41,611 bases of DNA from a bacterium (GTDB lineage: Bacteria; Patescibacteriota; Minisyncoccia; Minisyncoccales; CG1-02-41-26), in NCBI GenBank assembly GCA_030616605.1, contig JAUWWY010000002.1, forward strand, positions 182,867 through 224,477, given 5' to 3'. Of this stretch, positions 17,425 through 27,267 are shown piece after piece. The translations under genes were made by a program, and so were the position numbers. The notes beneath the pieces are model-generated. The model saw only the letters and a program-made list of their open reading frames with translations, had not been told where the DNA came from and searched no databases. The first letter of the stretch is position 1, and every line of letters begins with the position of its first letter.

Positions 17425-18779
17425 AACAATTTTTAAATAAAGATATCTTGCAGATAGGTCAACCAAAGAAAAAAAGAGTTGCCAAAAAGAGCAGAGCCCC
17501 AAAAAGAAACCGAGTTAATTCTTGGCTGGCTGGTTTGATTGTTCTTGCATTTTTTCTTGGGGTTTTTGGAGGTCTTTATTTTAAGGATTATATTCAGCCT
17601 ATTTTAAAAAACCTTTTCTCAGAATCTCAACCTCAACTTCAAACTCAACCTTCAACAACCCAATCTCAAGCTTATTCTCCTCAGACCAGCCAAGAAAAAG
17701 CAGTAATTGAGGTGGTTAAAAAAGTTTCTTCTTCAGTAGTAAGTATTATTATTACCAAAGACTTACCGGTTTATAAAGAATATTATGAAAGTCCTTTTGA
17801 AGGATTTGAAGAATTTTTTGGCGACGATCCTCTTTTCGAGTTTAAAGTCCCCAAATATCGTCAGGAGGGAACAGAAAAAAAGACAATTGGTGGAGGTACA
17901 GGTTTTATTATTTCTGAGGATGGTTTAATTTTAACCAACAGACATGTTGTTTCTGATGAGGAAGCAGATTATATAGTTATTACTAATAAAGGAGAAAAAT
18001 ATCAGGCTCAACTTTTAGCCCGGGATCCTTTTCAGGATTTGGCAGTTTTAAAGATTGAAGGAGAAAATACTATTAGCGGAGATGGAAATTTAACGGAGAA
18101 GAACTTCTCGGTTTTAAAACTTGGCGATTCCTCTATGCTCGAAATCGGTCAAAGTGTTATTGCTATTGGAAATGCCCTAGGAGAATTTCGGAATACTGTT
18201 TCAGTTGGTGTAATTTCAGGACTGGGCAGAAGAATTACTGCCTCAGGTGGAGGAATCGTTGAAACCCTGGAAGATGTCATTCAAACCGATGCTGCAATTA
18301 ATAGAGGAAATTCCGGGGGACCTTTATTAAATTTAAAAGGAGAAGTAATTGGAGTGAATGTTGCTATGGCTCAAGAAGCTCAAAGTATTGGTTTTGCTAT
18401 TCCAATTAATAAAGCAAAAAAAGCCATAGAACAGGTTAAAACCTTGGGTAAAATCGTTTATCCCTTTTTGGGAATAAGATATATTTTAATAACGCCCGAA
18501 ATCCAAGAAGGGAAAAATCTAAAAGTAGATTACGGAGTTTTAATTATTGGCGGAGATAACCCTGATAATCCGGCTATTATTCCCGGTTCTCAAGCTGAAA
18601 AAGCAGGTCTTCAAGAAAACGACATAATTTTAGAAGTTGATGGAGAAAAAATTACTTTAGAGAATTCTTTAGCCCAAATTATTAGAGCTCATCAGCCAGG
18701 AGATAAATTAATTTTAAAAATCTTAAGACAAGATAAAGAAATAACAATTGAAGCAACTTTAGGCGAAAAAACCAGCTAA
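17406..18779 (+). CDS. HtrA/DegP-like serine protease with N-terminal TM and C-terminal PDZ
   Basis: ILTNRHVVSDEE, RDPFQDLAVLKI, GNSGGPLLNLKGEVIGVN; PDZ region. Confidence 0.95.
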   Translation: MDWQKIKQFLNKDILQIGQPKKKRVAKKSRAPKRNRVNSWLAGLIVLAFFLGVFGGLYFKDYIQPILKNLFSESQPQLQTQPSTTQSQAYSPQTSQEKAVIEVVKKVSSSVVSIIITKDLPVYKEYYESPFEGFEEFFGDDPLFEFKVPKYRQEGTEKKTIGGGTGFIISEDGLILTNRHVVSDEEADYIVITNKGEKYQAQLLARDPFQDLAVLKIEGENTISGDGNLTEKNFSVLKLGDSSMLEIGQSVIAIGNALGEFRNTVSVGVISGLGRRITASGGGIVETLEDVIQTDAAINRGNSGGPLLNLKGEVIGVNVAMAQEAQSIGFAIPINKAKKAIEQVKTLGKIVYPFLGIRYILITPEIQEGKNLKVDYGVLIIGGDNPDNPAIIPGSQAEKAGLQENDIILEVDGEKITLENSLAQIIRAHQPGDKLILKILRQDKEITIEATLGEKTS

Positions 18780-18833
18780 TCCACTTGATTTTTTATCCTC
18801 TCTTTGCTAAGTTGAAATATTAAATAATTTATT

Positions 18834-21539
18834 ATGCCATTTATTCAAGGGGGAGATTTTACCCACAAATCACAAGAAATAATGATTAAGGCTCAGACCG
18901 TTGCTAAAAATCACGGCCAACAGCAGATTGATGCTTTGCATCTTCTTCAGGCTCTTCTTGAAGAAGAAGAGAGTATTGTTTTAACATTGCTCAAAAATAC
19001 GGAGATTGATATAGAAGATTTAAAAAGAAAAACCCAAAAGGCAATTCTTCAAATTCCTTCTCTTTCTGACCCCCAAGTTACTGGTCAAATTTATCTTACA
19101 CAAGATTTAGCTCGGACCCTGGATAAAGCAAGGCAGGAGGCAATGAAAATGGGAGATGAATTTATTTCTATTGAACATTTATTTTTGGCTCTTTTAATGG
19201 TTAATACTGCAGCCCAAAAAGTTTTAGAAACTGCAAGATTTTTAGTTTCTAATGCTCCCGCTTCTTTAGATAGAGAAACTATTTTGAAACAACTTTCTGA
19301 GATTCGAGGTGGTGAAAGAGTTATTGATCCAAAACCAGAATCAAAATACGAAGTGGTTAAAAAATATACCAGAAACTTAACTGATTTAGCCAAGGATGGA
19401 AACATTGATCCGGTTATTGGCCGAGAATCAGAAATTAGAAGGTTAATGCAGGTTTTGTCCCGAAGAACAAAAAATAACCCGGTTTTAATCGGAGAAGCTG
19501 GAGTCGGCAAAACTGCAATTGTTGAGGGTTTGGCAAAAAAGATTACCACTTTAAATGTTCCAGAAAGTTTAGGAAAAAAGGAAATAATTGCTTTGGATTT
19601 AGGAGCTTTGGTTGCTGGTACAAAATACAGAGGAGAATTTGAGGCAAGAATTAAAGCTTTTTTGCGAGAATTAAAAAGAGCTAATGAGCAATATATTTTA
19701 TTTATTGATGAGCTTCATACTTTGGTTGGAGCTGGGGCAGCCGAAGGAGCAATTGATGCTTCAAATCTTTTAAAACCAGCTTTAGCAAAAGGGGAGCTTA
19801 GAGCAATTGGTGCTACCACTTTGAAAGAATATCAAAAATATATTGAAAAAGACCCGGCTTTAGAGAGAAGATTTCAGCCAATTTATGTTGCCGAACCTTC
19901 AATTGAAGATACACTTTCTATTTTACGGGGAATAAAAGAAAAGTATGAACTTCATCACGGAGTTAAAATTAAAGACGCAGCTCTTAAGACTGCTGTAGAA
20001 TTAAGTAATCGTTACATTACTGACAGATTTTTACCAGATAAAGCAATTGATTTGATGGATGAAGCAGCTTCGGTTTTAAGATTGGAGATAGAATCAGAAC
20101 CTTCAGAACTTGAAGAGCTCCGTAATCAAATTACCAAGCTGGAAATAGAAAAAGAGGCTTTAAAAAAAGAAAATTCACCCGGAGTGAACTCAAAAAGATT
20201 GAAGGTAATTGAAAGAAGTTTAGCTGACTTAAAAGAAAAAGCAAAAAGTTTGAAAGCTAAGTGGGATTCTGAAAAAGATTTAATTTTAAAAATTAAAAAC
20301 CTAAAAAGAGAGATTGATGACCTTTACTTTCAAATAGAAATTGTCCAGCGAGAAGGTGATTTGCAAAAGGTTGCTGAATTGACGTACGGTAAAATTCCAA
20401 GCTTAAAAAAAGAAACAAATCTTGCCGAAAAGAAATTGCGCGATCTTCAGAAAACGAGTCATCTCTTAAGGAAAGAGGTAACTGAAGAAGATATATCTCA
20501 GGTTGTTTCCCTTTGGACAGGAATTCCAGTGACAAGATTAATGGAGGGTGAAGCAAAAAAATTGGAAAAAATGGAGGAGATTTTGAAAAGGCGGGTTATT
20601 GGTCAGGACCAGGCAATTTTTATTGTTTCCAATGGTATCCGAAGAGGAAGAGCGGGGATTTCTGAAGAAAATCGGCCGATTGGTGTTTTCCTTTTTTTAG
20701 GACCAACAGGTGTCGGAAAAACCGAAACAGCCAAAGCTTTAGCTGGGTTTTTATTCAATACTGATAAGGCTCTTATCAGATTGGATATGTCAGAATACAT
20801 GGAAAAATACAGTGTTTCAAAGATAATCGGTTCTGCTCCGGGCTATGTCGGTTATGAGGAAGGAGGCCAATTAACCGAGAAAATTCGCCGGCGTCCTTAC
20901 AGCGTGGTATTGTTAGACGAGATTGAAAAGGCTGATACTGAAGTCTTTAATATTTTGTTACAAATTTTTGAAGACGGTAGATTAACCGATGCCAAAGGAA
21001 GAGAGGTTTCTTTCAAAAACACGATTATCATTATGACTTCTAATATTGGCTCAGAATATATTTCTGGAATGCAGACTTTAGGTTTTGAACAAAAAAGCGA
21101 GGAGAAAATATCCCAGACAAAACAGCTTAAAGACAAAGTTTATCAGAGCTTAAAAGAATTTTTTCGGCCCGAATTTTTGAACCGAATTGATGAAACCGTA
21201 ATATTCAATTATCTGGGTAAAAAAGAAATTAGAAAAATCGTTGATTTAGAATTAAAGAAAGTTAAAGAGAGATTGAGAAAAACAAAAGACATTAAAATTA
21301 GATTTTCCAAATCTTTAAAAGATAAGTTAGCCGAGCAAGGATTTGATCCAAATTTAGGGGCAAGACCTTTAAAAAGAATTATTCAGAAATTGATTCTTAA
21401 TCCTTTGTCTTTGAAAATCATAACTTTTCAGATTGAACCGGAAAGCAGAGTTTATGTTGATTTAGAAAAAGAAACAGTTGTCTTTCAAGTTTCTCAAGCT
21501 GTTTCTCAAAGAAAAAGGGAAGAAGCTTTAGTAAAATAA
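18834..21539 (+). CDS. clpB: Clp AAA+ ATPase, ClpB/ClpC type
   Basis: Clp_N domain, [15 protein letters not shown] and [15 protein letters not shown] Walker A motifs, long middle coiled coil. Confidence 0.93.
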   Translation: MPFIQGGDFTHKSQEIMIKAQTVAKNHGQQQIDALHLLQALLEEEESIVLTLLKNTEIDIEDLKRKTQKAILQIPSLSDPQVTGQIYLTQDLARTLDKARQEAMKMGDEFISIEHLFLALLMVNTAAQKVLETARFLVSNAPASLDRETILKQLSEIRGGERVIDPKPESKYEVVKKYTRNLTDLAKDGNIDPVIGRESEIRRLMQVLSRRTKNNPVLIGEAGVGKTAIVEGLAKKITTLNVPESLGKKEIIALDLGALVAGTKYRGEFEARIKAFLRELKRANEQYILFIDELHTLVGAGAAEGAIDASNLLKPALAKGELRAIGATTLKEYQKYIEKDPALERRFQPIYVAEPSIEDTLSILRGIKEKYELHHGVKIKDAALKTAVELSNRYITDRFLPDKAIDLMDEAASVLRLEIESEPSELEELRNQITKLEIEKEALKKENSPGVNSKRLKVIERSLADLKEKAKSLKAKWDSEKDLILKIKNLKREIDDLYFQIEIVQREGDLQKVAELTYGKIPSLKKETNLAEKKLRDLQKTSHLLRKEVTEEDISQVVSLWTGIPVTRLMEGEAKKLEKMEEILKRRVIGQDQAIFIVSNGIRRGRAGISEENRPIGVFLFLGPTGVGKTETAKALAGFLFNTDKALIRLDMSEYMEKYSVSKIIGSAPGYVGYEEGGQLTEKIRRRPYSVVLLDEIEKADTEVFNILLQIFEDGRLTDAKGREVSFKNTIIIMTSNIGSEYISGMQTLGFEQKSEEKISQTKQLKDKVYQSLKEFFRPEFLNRIDETVIFNYLGKKEIRKIVDLELKKVKERLRKTKDIKIRFSKSLKDKLAEQGFDPNLGARPLKRIIQKLILNPLSLKIITFQIEPESRVYVDLEKETVVFQVSQAVSQRKREEALVK

Positions 21540-21562
21540 TTGGTTTTTCAGATTGAAAAGGG

Positions 21563-21591
21563 TTGACAATCCTTTTCAAATTTGTTAATAT
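21563..21591 (+). promoter_or_regulatory. Sigma70-type promoter
   Basis: TTGACA - 17 nt - TAATAT. Confidence 0.75.
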
Positions 21592-21598
21592 TGAAATT

Positions 21599-21682
21599 GT
21601 GAGGGTCAAATTCATCTTTTTAAGATGGATTTTCCAAAAGAGTCTGCGGAAGACCTCCTGGTAATTGGGAGGTCTTTTGCTT
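21599..21682 (+). ncRNA. Candidate structured leader or small RNA with terminator-like hairpin
   Basis: Starts 7 nt after the -10; hairpins TTCATCTT-TTT-AAGATGGA and AAGACCTCC...GGAGGTCTT followed by TTTGCTTTT. Confidence 0.5.
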
Positions 21683-21689
21683 TTAATAC

Positions 21690-21719
21690 TTGCCTTCTTG
21701 GGTAAAATTGGCATATAAT
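21690..21719 (+). promoter_or_regulatory. Second sigma70-type promoter
   Basis: TTGCCT - 18 nt - TATAAT. Confidence 0.6.
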
Positions 21720-21725
21720 AAAATT

Positions 21726-21780
21726 GGGTCGGGAGCAGGCCCTCACAAAAGACTTTGGAGGAAAAACCCTCCCGGCCCAT
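21726..21780 (+). ncRNA. Candidate structured RNA upstream of murB
   Basis: GGGTCGGGAG...CTCCCGGCCC 10-bp stem starting about 7 nt after TATAAT. Confidence 0.45.
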
Positions 21781-21823
21781 TCCTTTTCATTCGCAGTATT
21801 CGAATTTCATTCGCATTAATTTT

Positions 21824-22729
21824 ATGGAGTTTAAAAAAAATGTTCTGTTGAAAAATTATACCACCTTTAAAATTGGGGGAAGAGCAAAATATTTTTTAAA
21901 AGCAAAAACAAAAGAAGAACTAATTAAGGCAATTAAGATTGCTGAGCAAAAAAAATTGCCTTTTTTTATTTTGGGCAAAGGAAGTAATTTATTGGTTTCT
22001 GATAAAGGATTTAATGGATTGGTAATAAAAATAGAAACTAGAGACTACAAACTAGAAACTGACAAAATTTATGCCCAGGCCGGAATAGAACTAGCCCAAA
22101 TAGTAGATTTTGTGGCAAAAAAATCGCTTACTGGTTTAGAATGGGCAAAAGGGATTCCCGGAACAATAGGAGGAGCTATTTTTGGAAATGCTGCTGCTTT
22201 TAAAAATTCAATAGGAAATTTTATTGAAGAAGTAGAATGTCTTGAGATTGAACCCTCTTTAAAGGTTCAACCCCCCAAAATTAGAATCTTCAATAATAAA
22301 GATTGTGAGTTTAACTTCAAAGATAGCATTTTTAAAAAAAACAAAAATCTCATAATTCTCGCTTGTATAATTCAGCTAAAAAAAGGAGACAAGAAAGAGA
22401 TTAAAAAAAAGATGAAATATTTTTTAAATTATAGAAAAAGAAGTCAACCTTTAAAATTTCCCTCAGCTGGCTGTGTGTTTAAAAACCCCCTTAGAATTCC
22501 GACAGCAGAATTAATTGATAAATCTGGCTTAAAAGGGAGAAAAATTGGCAGAGCCATGATTTCCAAGAAGCATGCGAATTTTATTATCAATCTGGGAGGG
22601 GCTGAGGCAAAAGACGTTTTAAAACTGATTAATTTAATAAAAAAAGAAGTCAAAGAGAAATTTAGAATTGAACTTGAAGAAGAAATATCAAAAGTAGGGG
22701 TTGACATCTCTTCTTATAATTTGGAATAA
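21824..22729 (+). CDS. murB: UDP-N-acetylmuramate dehydrogenase
   Basis: NYTTFKIGGRAKYF, LGKGSNLLVSDKGFNGLVI, GIPGTIGGAIFGNAAAF, PSAGCVFKNP; start set at MEFKKNV rather than the TTG at 21755. Confidence 0.94.
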   Translation: MEFKKNVLLKNYTTFKIGGRAKYFLKAKTKEELIKAIKIAEQKKLPFFILGKGSNLLVSDKGFNGLVIKIETRDYKLETDKIYAQAGIELAQIVDFVAKKSLTGLEWAKGIPGTIGGAIFGNAAAFKNSIGNFIEEVECLEIEPSLKVQPPKIRIFNNKDCEFNFKDSIFKKNKNLIILACIIQLKKGDKKEIKKKMKYFLNYRKRSQPLKFPSAGCVFKNPLRIPTAELIDKSGLKGRKIGRAMISKKHANFIINLGGAEAKDVLKLINLIKKEVKEKFRIELEEEISKVGVDISSYNLE

Positions 22730-22822
22730 TAATATAATAACTAAAATTTTTTGAGCAGATAGCTAAAGCTCAAGGGGCAAAAAGTCGACTATTTGCTAAA
22801 AATTAAATATTTCTAAAAACAA

Positions 22823-22876
22823 ATGCCAGCAAAAAAGAAAAAAAAGAAAGTCGCAAAGAGAAAGAAGAAGAAATAA
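22823..22876 (+). CDS. 17-aa lysine-rich micropeptide MPAKKKKKKVAKRKKKK
   Basis: ATG...TAA reading frame in a structured intergenic region that ends in an intrinsic terminator. Confidence 0.5.
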   Translation: MPAKKKKKKVAKRKKKK

Positions 22877-22965
22877 GAACCTGCTCGCTTCGTTCGCAGA
22901 ACCTTGTTTTCGGCAAGGTAAAAGATTGTATTCCGAAAATAGAAACATTTTAGAAAGCTTTCTAA

Positions 22966-23016
22966 AGTCTCGTTCTCTGCTCTATCTGATTTCTTAGAGA
23001 ACGAGACTTTTTATTT
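22966..23016 (+). terminator. Strong intrinsic terminator
   Basis: AGTCTCGTTCTCT ... AGAGAACGAGACT (13 bp perfect stem) then TTTTATTT. Confidence 0.9.
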
Positions 23017-23064
23017 GCATTTTTTTTAAATTTCAGTTAATATTTATTTGTAAAAAATTTTAAG

Positions 23065-23502
23065 ATGAGAATAGTCATTAAAGCAACAAAAGTAAATCTG
23101 ACAGAGAATTTGCGAGAATTGATTCAAGAAAAAATTTCAAGTTTAGAAAAATTCTTAGAAGAAATTTTAGAAAAAGAAGATATTTTTGATGGTCAAAAGC
23201 CGAGAACAGAAGCTTTCGTTGAGGTCGGTAAACCCTCAGCTCATCATAGAAAGGGAAAGGTTTTTTATGCCGAATGTCAGATTCCTCTACCCGGAAAAGA
23301 ATTGAGAGCAATAGCTGAAAGAAAAAGTTTGGAAATGGCAATTACTGAAGTTAAAGATGAGTTGCAGCGTCAGTTAAAAAAGTACAAAGGAAGTCAAAAA
23401 GCTCAACAGAAAAGAAATCAAAGAAGAGCAAAAAAAGATTTCAAAATTTCAAAATCAGCTAGATTTTATAGAAAAGGAAGAATAAGAGAAGAAGGAATGT
23501 AG
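23065..23502 (+). CDS. hpf: Ribosome hibernation-promoting factor / sigma-54 modulation protein family
   Basis: MRIVIKATKVNLTENLRELIQEKISSLEKFL; VEVGKPSAHHRKGKVFYAECQIPLPGKEL. Confidence 0.9.
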   Translation: MRIVIKATKVNLTENLRELIQEKISSLEKFLEEILEKEDIFDGQKPRTEAFVEVGKPSAHHRKGKVFYAECQIPLPGKELRAIAERKSLEMAITEVKDELQRQLKKYKGSQKAQQKRNQRRAKKDFKISKSARFYRKGRIREEGM

Positions 23503-23506
23503 AATT

Positions 23507-25978
23507 ATGAAATTTTTATCTAAACTCTTAGGTGATCCAAACGAGAAATATTTTAAAAAACTTCAGCCCATTATTGATAAGATAAACAGCCTCGAACCAG
23601 AGTTCGAGCATTTTTCTATTTCTGAACTTCAAGAAAAGACAAAAGAATTTAAAGAAAGATTGAGAAAAGCCGAGACTTTAGACGATTTACTGCCAGAAAC
23701 ATTTGCTTTAGTTAGAGAAGCATCAAAGAGGACCCTTAATCAACGGCATTATGATGTTCAGTTATTAGATGGAATTGCTCTCCATCAAGGAAAAATTACT
23801 GAAATGAAAACAGGAGAGGGAAAGACTTTAGCTGCAACTTTGCCGGTTTATTTAAATGCTTTACTTGGCAAAGGTGTTCATATTATTACGGTTAATGACT
23901 ATTTAGCAAGAAGGGATATGGTCTGGATGGGACAGATTTACCATTTATTGGGTTTGTCAATTGGCTGTTTGAATAGCGAGCAGAGTTTTTTATACGACCC
24001 GGATTATAAAAAACCAACCGAAGAAAAAGAAAAAATTAGAGATGAACTCGGTAGTTTTTATATTGTTGAAGATTTTTTAAGACCTTGTTCCAGAAAAGAA
24101 ACTTATTTAACTGATATTGTTTATGGCACTAACAATGAATTTGGTTTTGATTACTTAAGAGACAATATGGTTCCCGATTTAAAAAATAAAGTTCAGCGCG
24201 ACTTTCATTATGCTATTTTAGATGAAGTTGATTCTATTTTAATTGATGAAGCAAGAACTCCTTTGATTATTTCCCAACCCGATTACGAGGCATCAAAAAT
24301 GTATAAAGAATTTTCAGGGATTGTTCCAAGACTGAAAGAAAATCTTGATTATAATATTGATGAAAAAATGAAGGCGGCGAGCTTAACCGAGGAGGGAATT
24401 GAAAGAATTGAAAAAATTTTAGGAATTGGAAATATTTATCAGGAAAAAGGAATAAGATATCTTCACCATTTAGAACAAGCCCTGAGAGCCAAAGTTTTTT
24501 TCAAAAAAGACAGAGATTATATTGTCAAAGAGGGGAAAGTAGTCATTGTTGATGAATTTACTGGTCGTTTGTTGCCGGGAAGAAGGTATTCAGGTGGTTT
24601 ACATCAAGCAATTGAAGCAAAAGAGAGAGTTGAAGTGAAGCCGGAATCAAAAAGTTTAGCTACTATTACTTTCCAGAATTATTTTAGACTCTACCAAAAA
24701 TTAGCCGGAATGACTGGAACAGCCCAAACTTCCGGTGAAGAGTTTGAAAAGGTTTATGGTATTTCCGTTGTTGTAATTCCTACTAATAAGCCAATGATAA
24801 GAAAAGATTTATCAGACAGAGTTTACAAAAACGAATTTGGTAAATTTAAAGCAATAGTCAAGGATGTTAGGAAAAGACATCAAGAAGGACAGCCGGTTTT
24901 AATTGGAACGACCTCAATTGAAAAAAATGAGCTTTTAACCAAGATGCTCTTGAGAGAGGGGATTTCCTGCGAAATTTTAAACGCCAAACAGCACCAGAGA
25001 GAAGGAGAAATTATAGCTCAAGCTGGTAAAAAAAGAGCGGTGACAGTAGCTACTAATATGGCTGGAAGAGGAGTTGATATAATTTTGGGTGGAAATCCAC
25101 CAGATTTAAAAGAGGCAGAGGAAATTAAAGCGATTGGAGGTCTTCATGTTATCGGAGTTCAGAGACATGAGGCCAGAAGAATTGACAACCAATTACGGGG
25201 TAGAGCCGGAAGACAGGGCGATCCTGGCTCTTCTCAATTTTTTGTCTCTTTGGAAGATTCACTTATAAGAATATTTGGCGGTGAGAGGATAAAAAATTTA
25301 ATGACCAGTTTAAATATCCCGGAAGACCAAGCAATTGAAGCAAAACTTCTTTCCGGGGCGATAGAAAAAGCTCAAGCCAGGGTTGAAGGAACAAATTTTG
25401 ATATAAGAAAGCATGTTTTAGAATACGATGATGTTATCTCAAAACAGAGAAATAAAATTTATTTTCAAAGAAAAGAAATTTTGGAAAAAGATTACCAAAA
25501 ACTTCGGAATTTTATTTTAGAAGTTATTGAAAATGAGATTAAAAGAATAATTGAAGCCCATCAAGAAAATGGATTTGATTTTGAAGAAATTTTTGAGGAG
25601 TTAAAAACAATTTTACCTTTGCCTGATGAAATTCATGTTAAATTGAAAGATTTTTTAGAAAGTCAAGAAATGTTTGAATTTCTGGCAGGGTTAACTAAAA
25701 AATATTTTACCCTCAAGGAAGAAAAAGAGGGTAAAGAAAATATGGAAAAGATTTTAGACTTTATTTGCTTAAGAACAATAGATATCTTTTGGTCCGAACA
25801 TTTGGAAACAATGGAACATTTAAAAGACTCAGTAAGATTACGAGCTTATGGGGGAAGAGATCCTTTGGTTGAATATAAAACTGAAAGCCACCGAATTTTC
25901 CAAGAGCTTCAAAAAACCATTGATTTTCAAATTGCCCGCACAGTTTTTAAACTAACCTCCTCTCAAGGAGCTCGATAA
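23507..25978 (+). CDS. secA: Preprotein translocase SecA
   Basis: MKTGEGKTLAATLPVYLNAL, DEVDSILIDEARTPLIIS, GTTSIEKNE, NMAGRGVDIILGGNP. Confidence 0.97.
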   Translation: MKFLSKLLGDPNEKYFKKLQPIIDKINSLEPEFEHFSISELQEKTKEFKERLRKAETLDDLLPETFALVREASKRTLNQRHYDVQLLDGIALHQGKITEMKTGEGKTLAATLPVYLNALLGKGVHIITVNDYLARRDMVWMGQIYHLLGLSIGCLNSEQSFLYDPDYKKPTEEKEKIRDELGSFYIVEDFLRPCSRKETYLTDIVYGTNNEFGFDYLRDNMVPDLKNKVQRDFHYAILDEVDSILIDEARTPLIISQPDYEASKMYKEFSGIVPRLKENLDYNIDEKMKAASLTEEGIERIEKILGIGNIYQEKGIRYLHHLEQALRAKVFFKKDRDYIVKEGKVVIVDEFTGRLLPGRRYSGGLHQAIEAKERVEVKPESKSLATITFQNYFRLYQKLAGMTGTAQTSGEEFEKVYGISVVVIPTNKPMIRKDLSDRVYKNEFGKFKAIVKDVRKRHQEGQPVLIGTTSIEKNELLTKMLLREGISCEILNAKQHQREGEIIAQAGKKRAVTVATNMAGRGVDIILGGNPPDLKEAEEIKAIGGLHVIGVQRHEARRIDNQLRGRAGRQGDPGSSQFFVSLEDSLIRIFGGERIKNLMTSLNIPEDQAIEAKLLSGAIEKAQARVEGTNFDIRKHVLEYDDVISKQRNKIYFQRKEILEKDYQKLRNFILEVIENEIKRIIEAHQENGFDFEEIFEELKTILPLPDEIHVKLKDFLESQEMFEFLAGLTKKYFTLKEEKEGKENMEKILDFICLRTIDIFWSEHLETMEHLKDSVRLRAYGGRDPLVEYKTESHRIFQELQKTIDFQIARTVFKLTSSQGAR

Positions 25979-26009
25979 ATCAAGCTTAATAGATTAGAAT
26001 AAGATAAAG

Positions 26010-27266
26010 ATGAGAAAAAGAAAAATTTATATTAATTTAATAATAATTATTGTCTTGGCTTTTTTTGCTTTGAATACAGCCTTTCCTAATATTAAACTTC
26101 CTTATTTTCCGGAAAAACCATTTAAACTGGGATTAGATTTACAGGGAGGAACTCATTTGGTTTATCAAGCCGACTTATCAAAAATTGAAGAAGATGAAAG
26201 AGGGGAGGCAATGCAAGGCTTAAAAGATGTTATTGAAAGAAGGGTTAATCTTTTCGGGGTGGTTGAACCCAAGGTTCAGCTTCAACAAACCCCTGAACAT
26301 CAGCGGCTGATAGTTGAATTGCCTGGAGTTAAAGATGTTACTCAAGCCATAGAAATGATAGGAAAGACCCCTTATCTTGAGTTCAAAGAGGAAATAGAAG
26401 AAGAACCTTATTTTCTAACAACTAAATTAACCGGTCGCTATCTAAAAAAAGCCCAATTAGCTTTTGACCAGACAACTTTTGAGCCTCAAGTTCTTTTAGA
26501 GTTTAATTCAGAGGGTAAAGAAATTTTTAAAGATTTAACCACCAAAAACGTTGGCAAAAGATTAGCTATTTTTATTGACAATGTTTTAATTTCAGCTCCA
26601 GTGGTTCAGGAAGTAATTTCTGGCGGTAAAGCTCAAATTACCGGTAGGTTTACAAACGAAGAAGCTAAAGAATTAGCCAGAAATTTAAATGCTGGAGCTT
26701 TGCCTGTCCCAATTAAATTAATTTCTCAAAATACAATCGGACCCATCTTAGGAAAGATTTCTTTGGAGAAATCTTTAAAAGCAGGGATAATTGGTTTTTT
26801 GGCTGTATTTTTATTTATGATTATTTTTTATAGGGTTTCTGGAATTCTGGCTTGTATGAGTTTGATAATCTATGCTGGAATTTTACTCTCTCTTTTCAAG
26901 CTGGTGCCAGTGACTCTAACCTTAGCTGGAATTGGAGGGACTATTTTATCGGTCGGGATGGCAGTTGACGCAAATGTTTTGATTTTTGAAAGAATGAAAG
27001 AAGAACGAAAGGAGGGGGAGGGTTTTTCGCGAGCAGTTGAAACAGGATTTTCCCGGGCTTGGCCTTCAATCAGAGATAGTAATCTGACTACTTTAATTGT
27101 TGCTTTGATAATGTTTAGTTTCGGGACATCATTTGTTAAAGGATTTGCTTTAACTTTGAGTTTTGGAATTTTAGTCAGCATGTTTTCTGCTTTATTTATT
27201 GTCAGAACTTTTTTAAGAAGTTTCATGGGAACAAGGTTGGAAAAAGTAAAATGGCTCTGGGGATAA
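26010..27266 (+). CDS. secD: Protein translocase subunit SecD
   Basis: GLDLQGGTHLVYQ, SVGMAVDANVLIFERMKEE. Confidence 0.96.
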   Translation: MRKRKIYINLIIIIVLAFFALNTAFPNIKLPYFPEKPFKLGLDLQGGTHLVYQADLSKIEEDERGEAMQGLKDVIERRVNLFGVVEPKVQLQQTPEHQRLIVELPGVKDVTQAIEMIGKTPYLEFKEEIEEEPYFLTTKLTGRYLKKAQLAFDQTTFEPQVLLEFNSEGKEIFKDLTTKNVGKRLAIFIDNVLISAPVVQEVISGGKAQITGRFTNEEAKELARNLNAGALPVPIKLISQNTIGPILGKISLEKSLKAGIIGFLAVFLFMIIFYRVSGILACMSLIIYAGILLSLFKLVPVTLTLAGIGGTILSVGMAVDANVLIFERMKEERKEGEGFSRAVETGFSRAWPSIRDSNLTTLIVALIMFSFGTSFVKGFALTLSFGILVSMFSALFIVRTFLRSFMGTRLEKVKWLWG

Positions 27267-27267
27267 T

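Noticed and set aside
21599-21780. SRP (4.5S) RNA, 6S RNA or tmRNA identity for the clpB-murB RNA
   Set aside because: The conserved SRP GGTCAGG...GGAAG...AGCAGCC core is not present, and there is no tRNA-like 3' end or tag ORF; left as unassigned.
21755-21823. N-terminal extension of murB from a TTG (MEEKPSRPIPFHSQYS)
   Set aside because: Overlaps the structured RNA region; MurB homology starts at MEFKKNVLLKNYTTFK.
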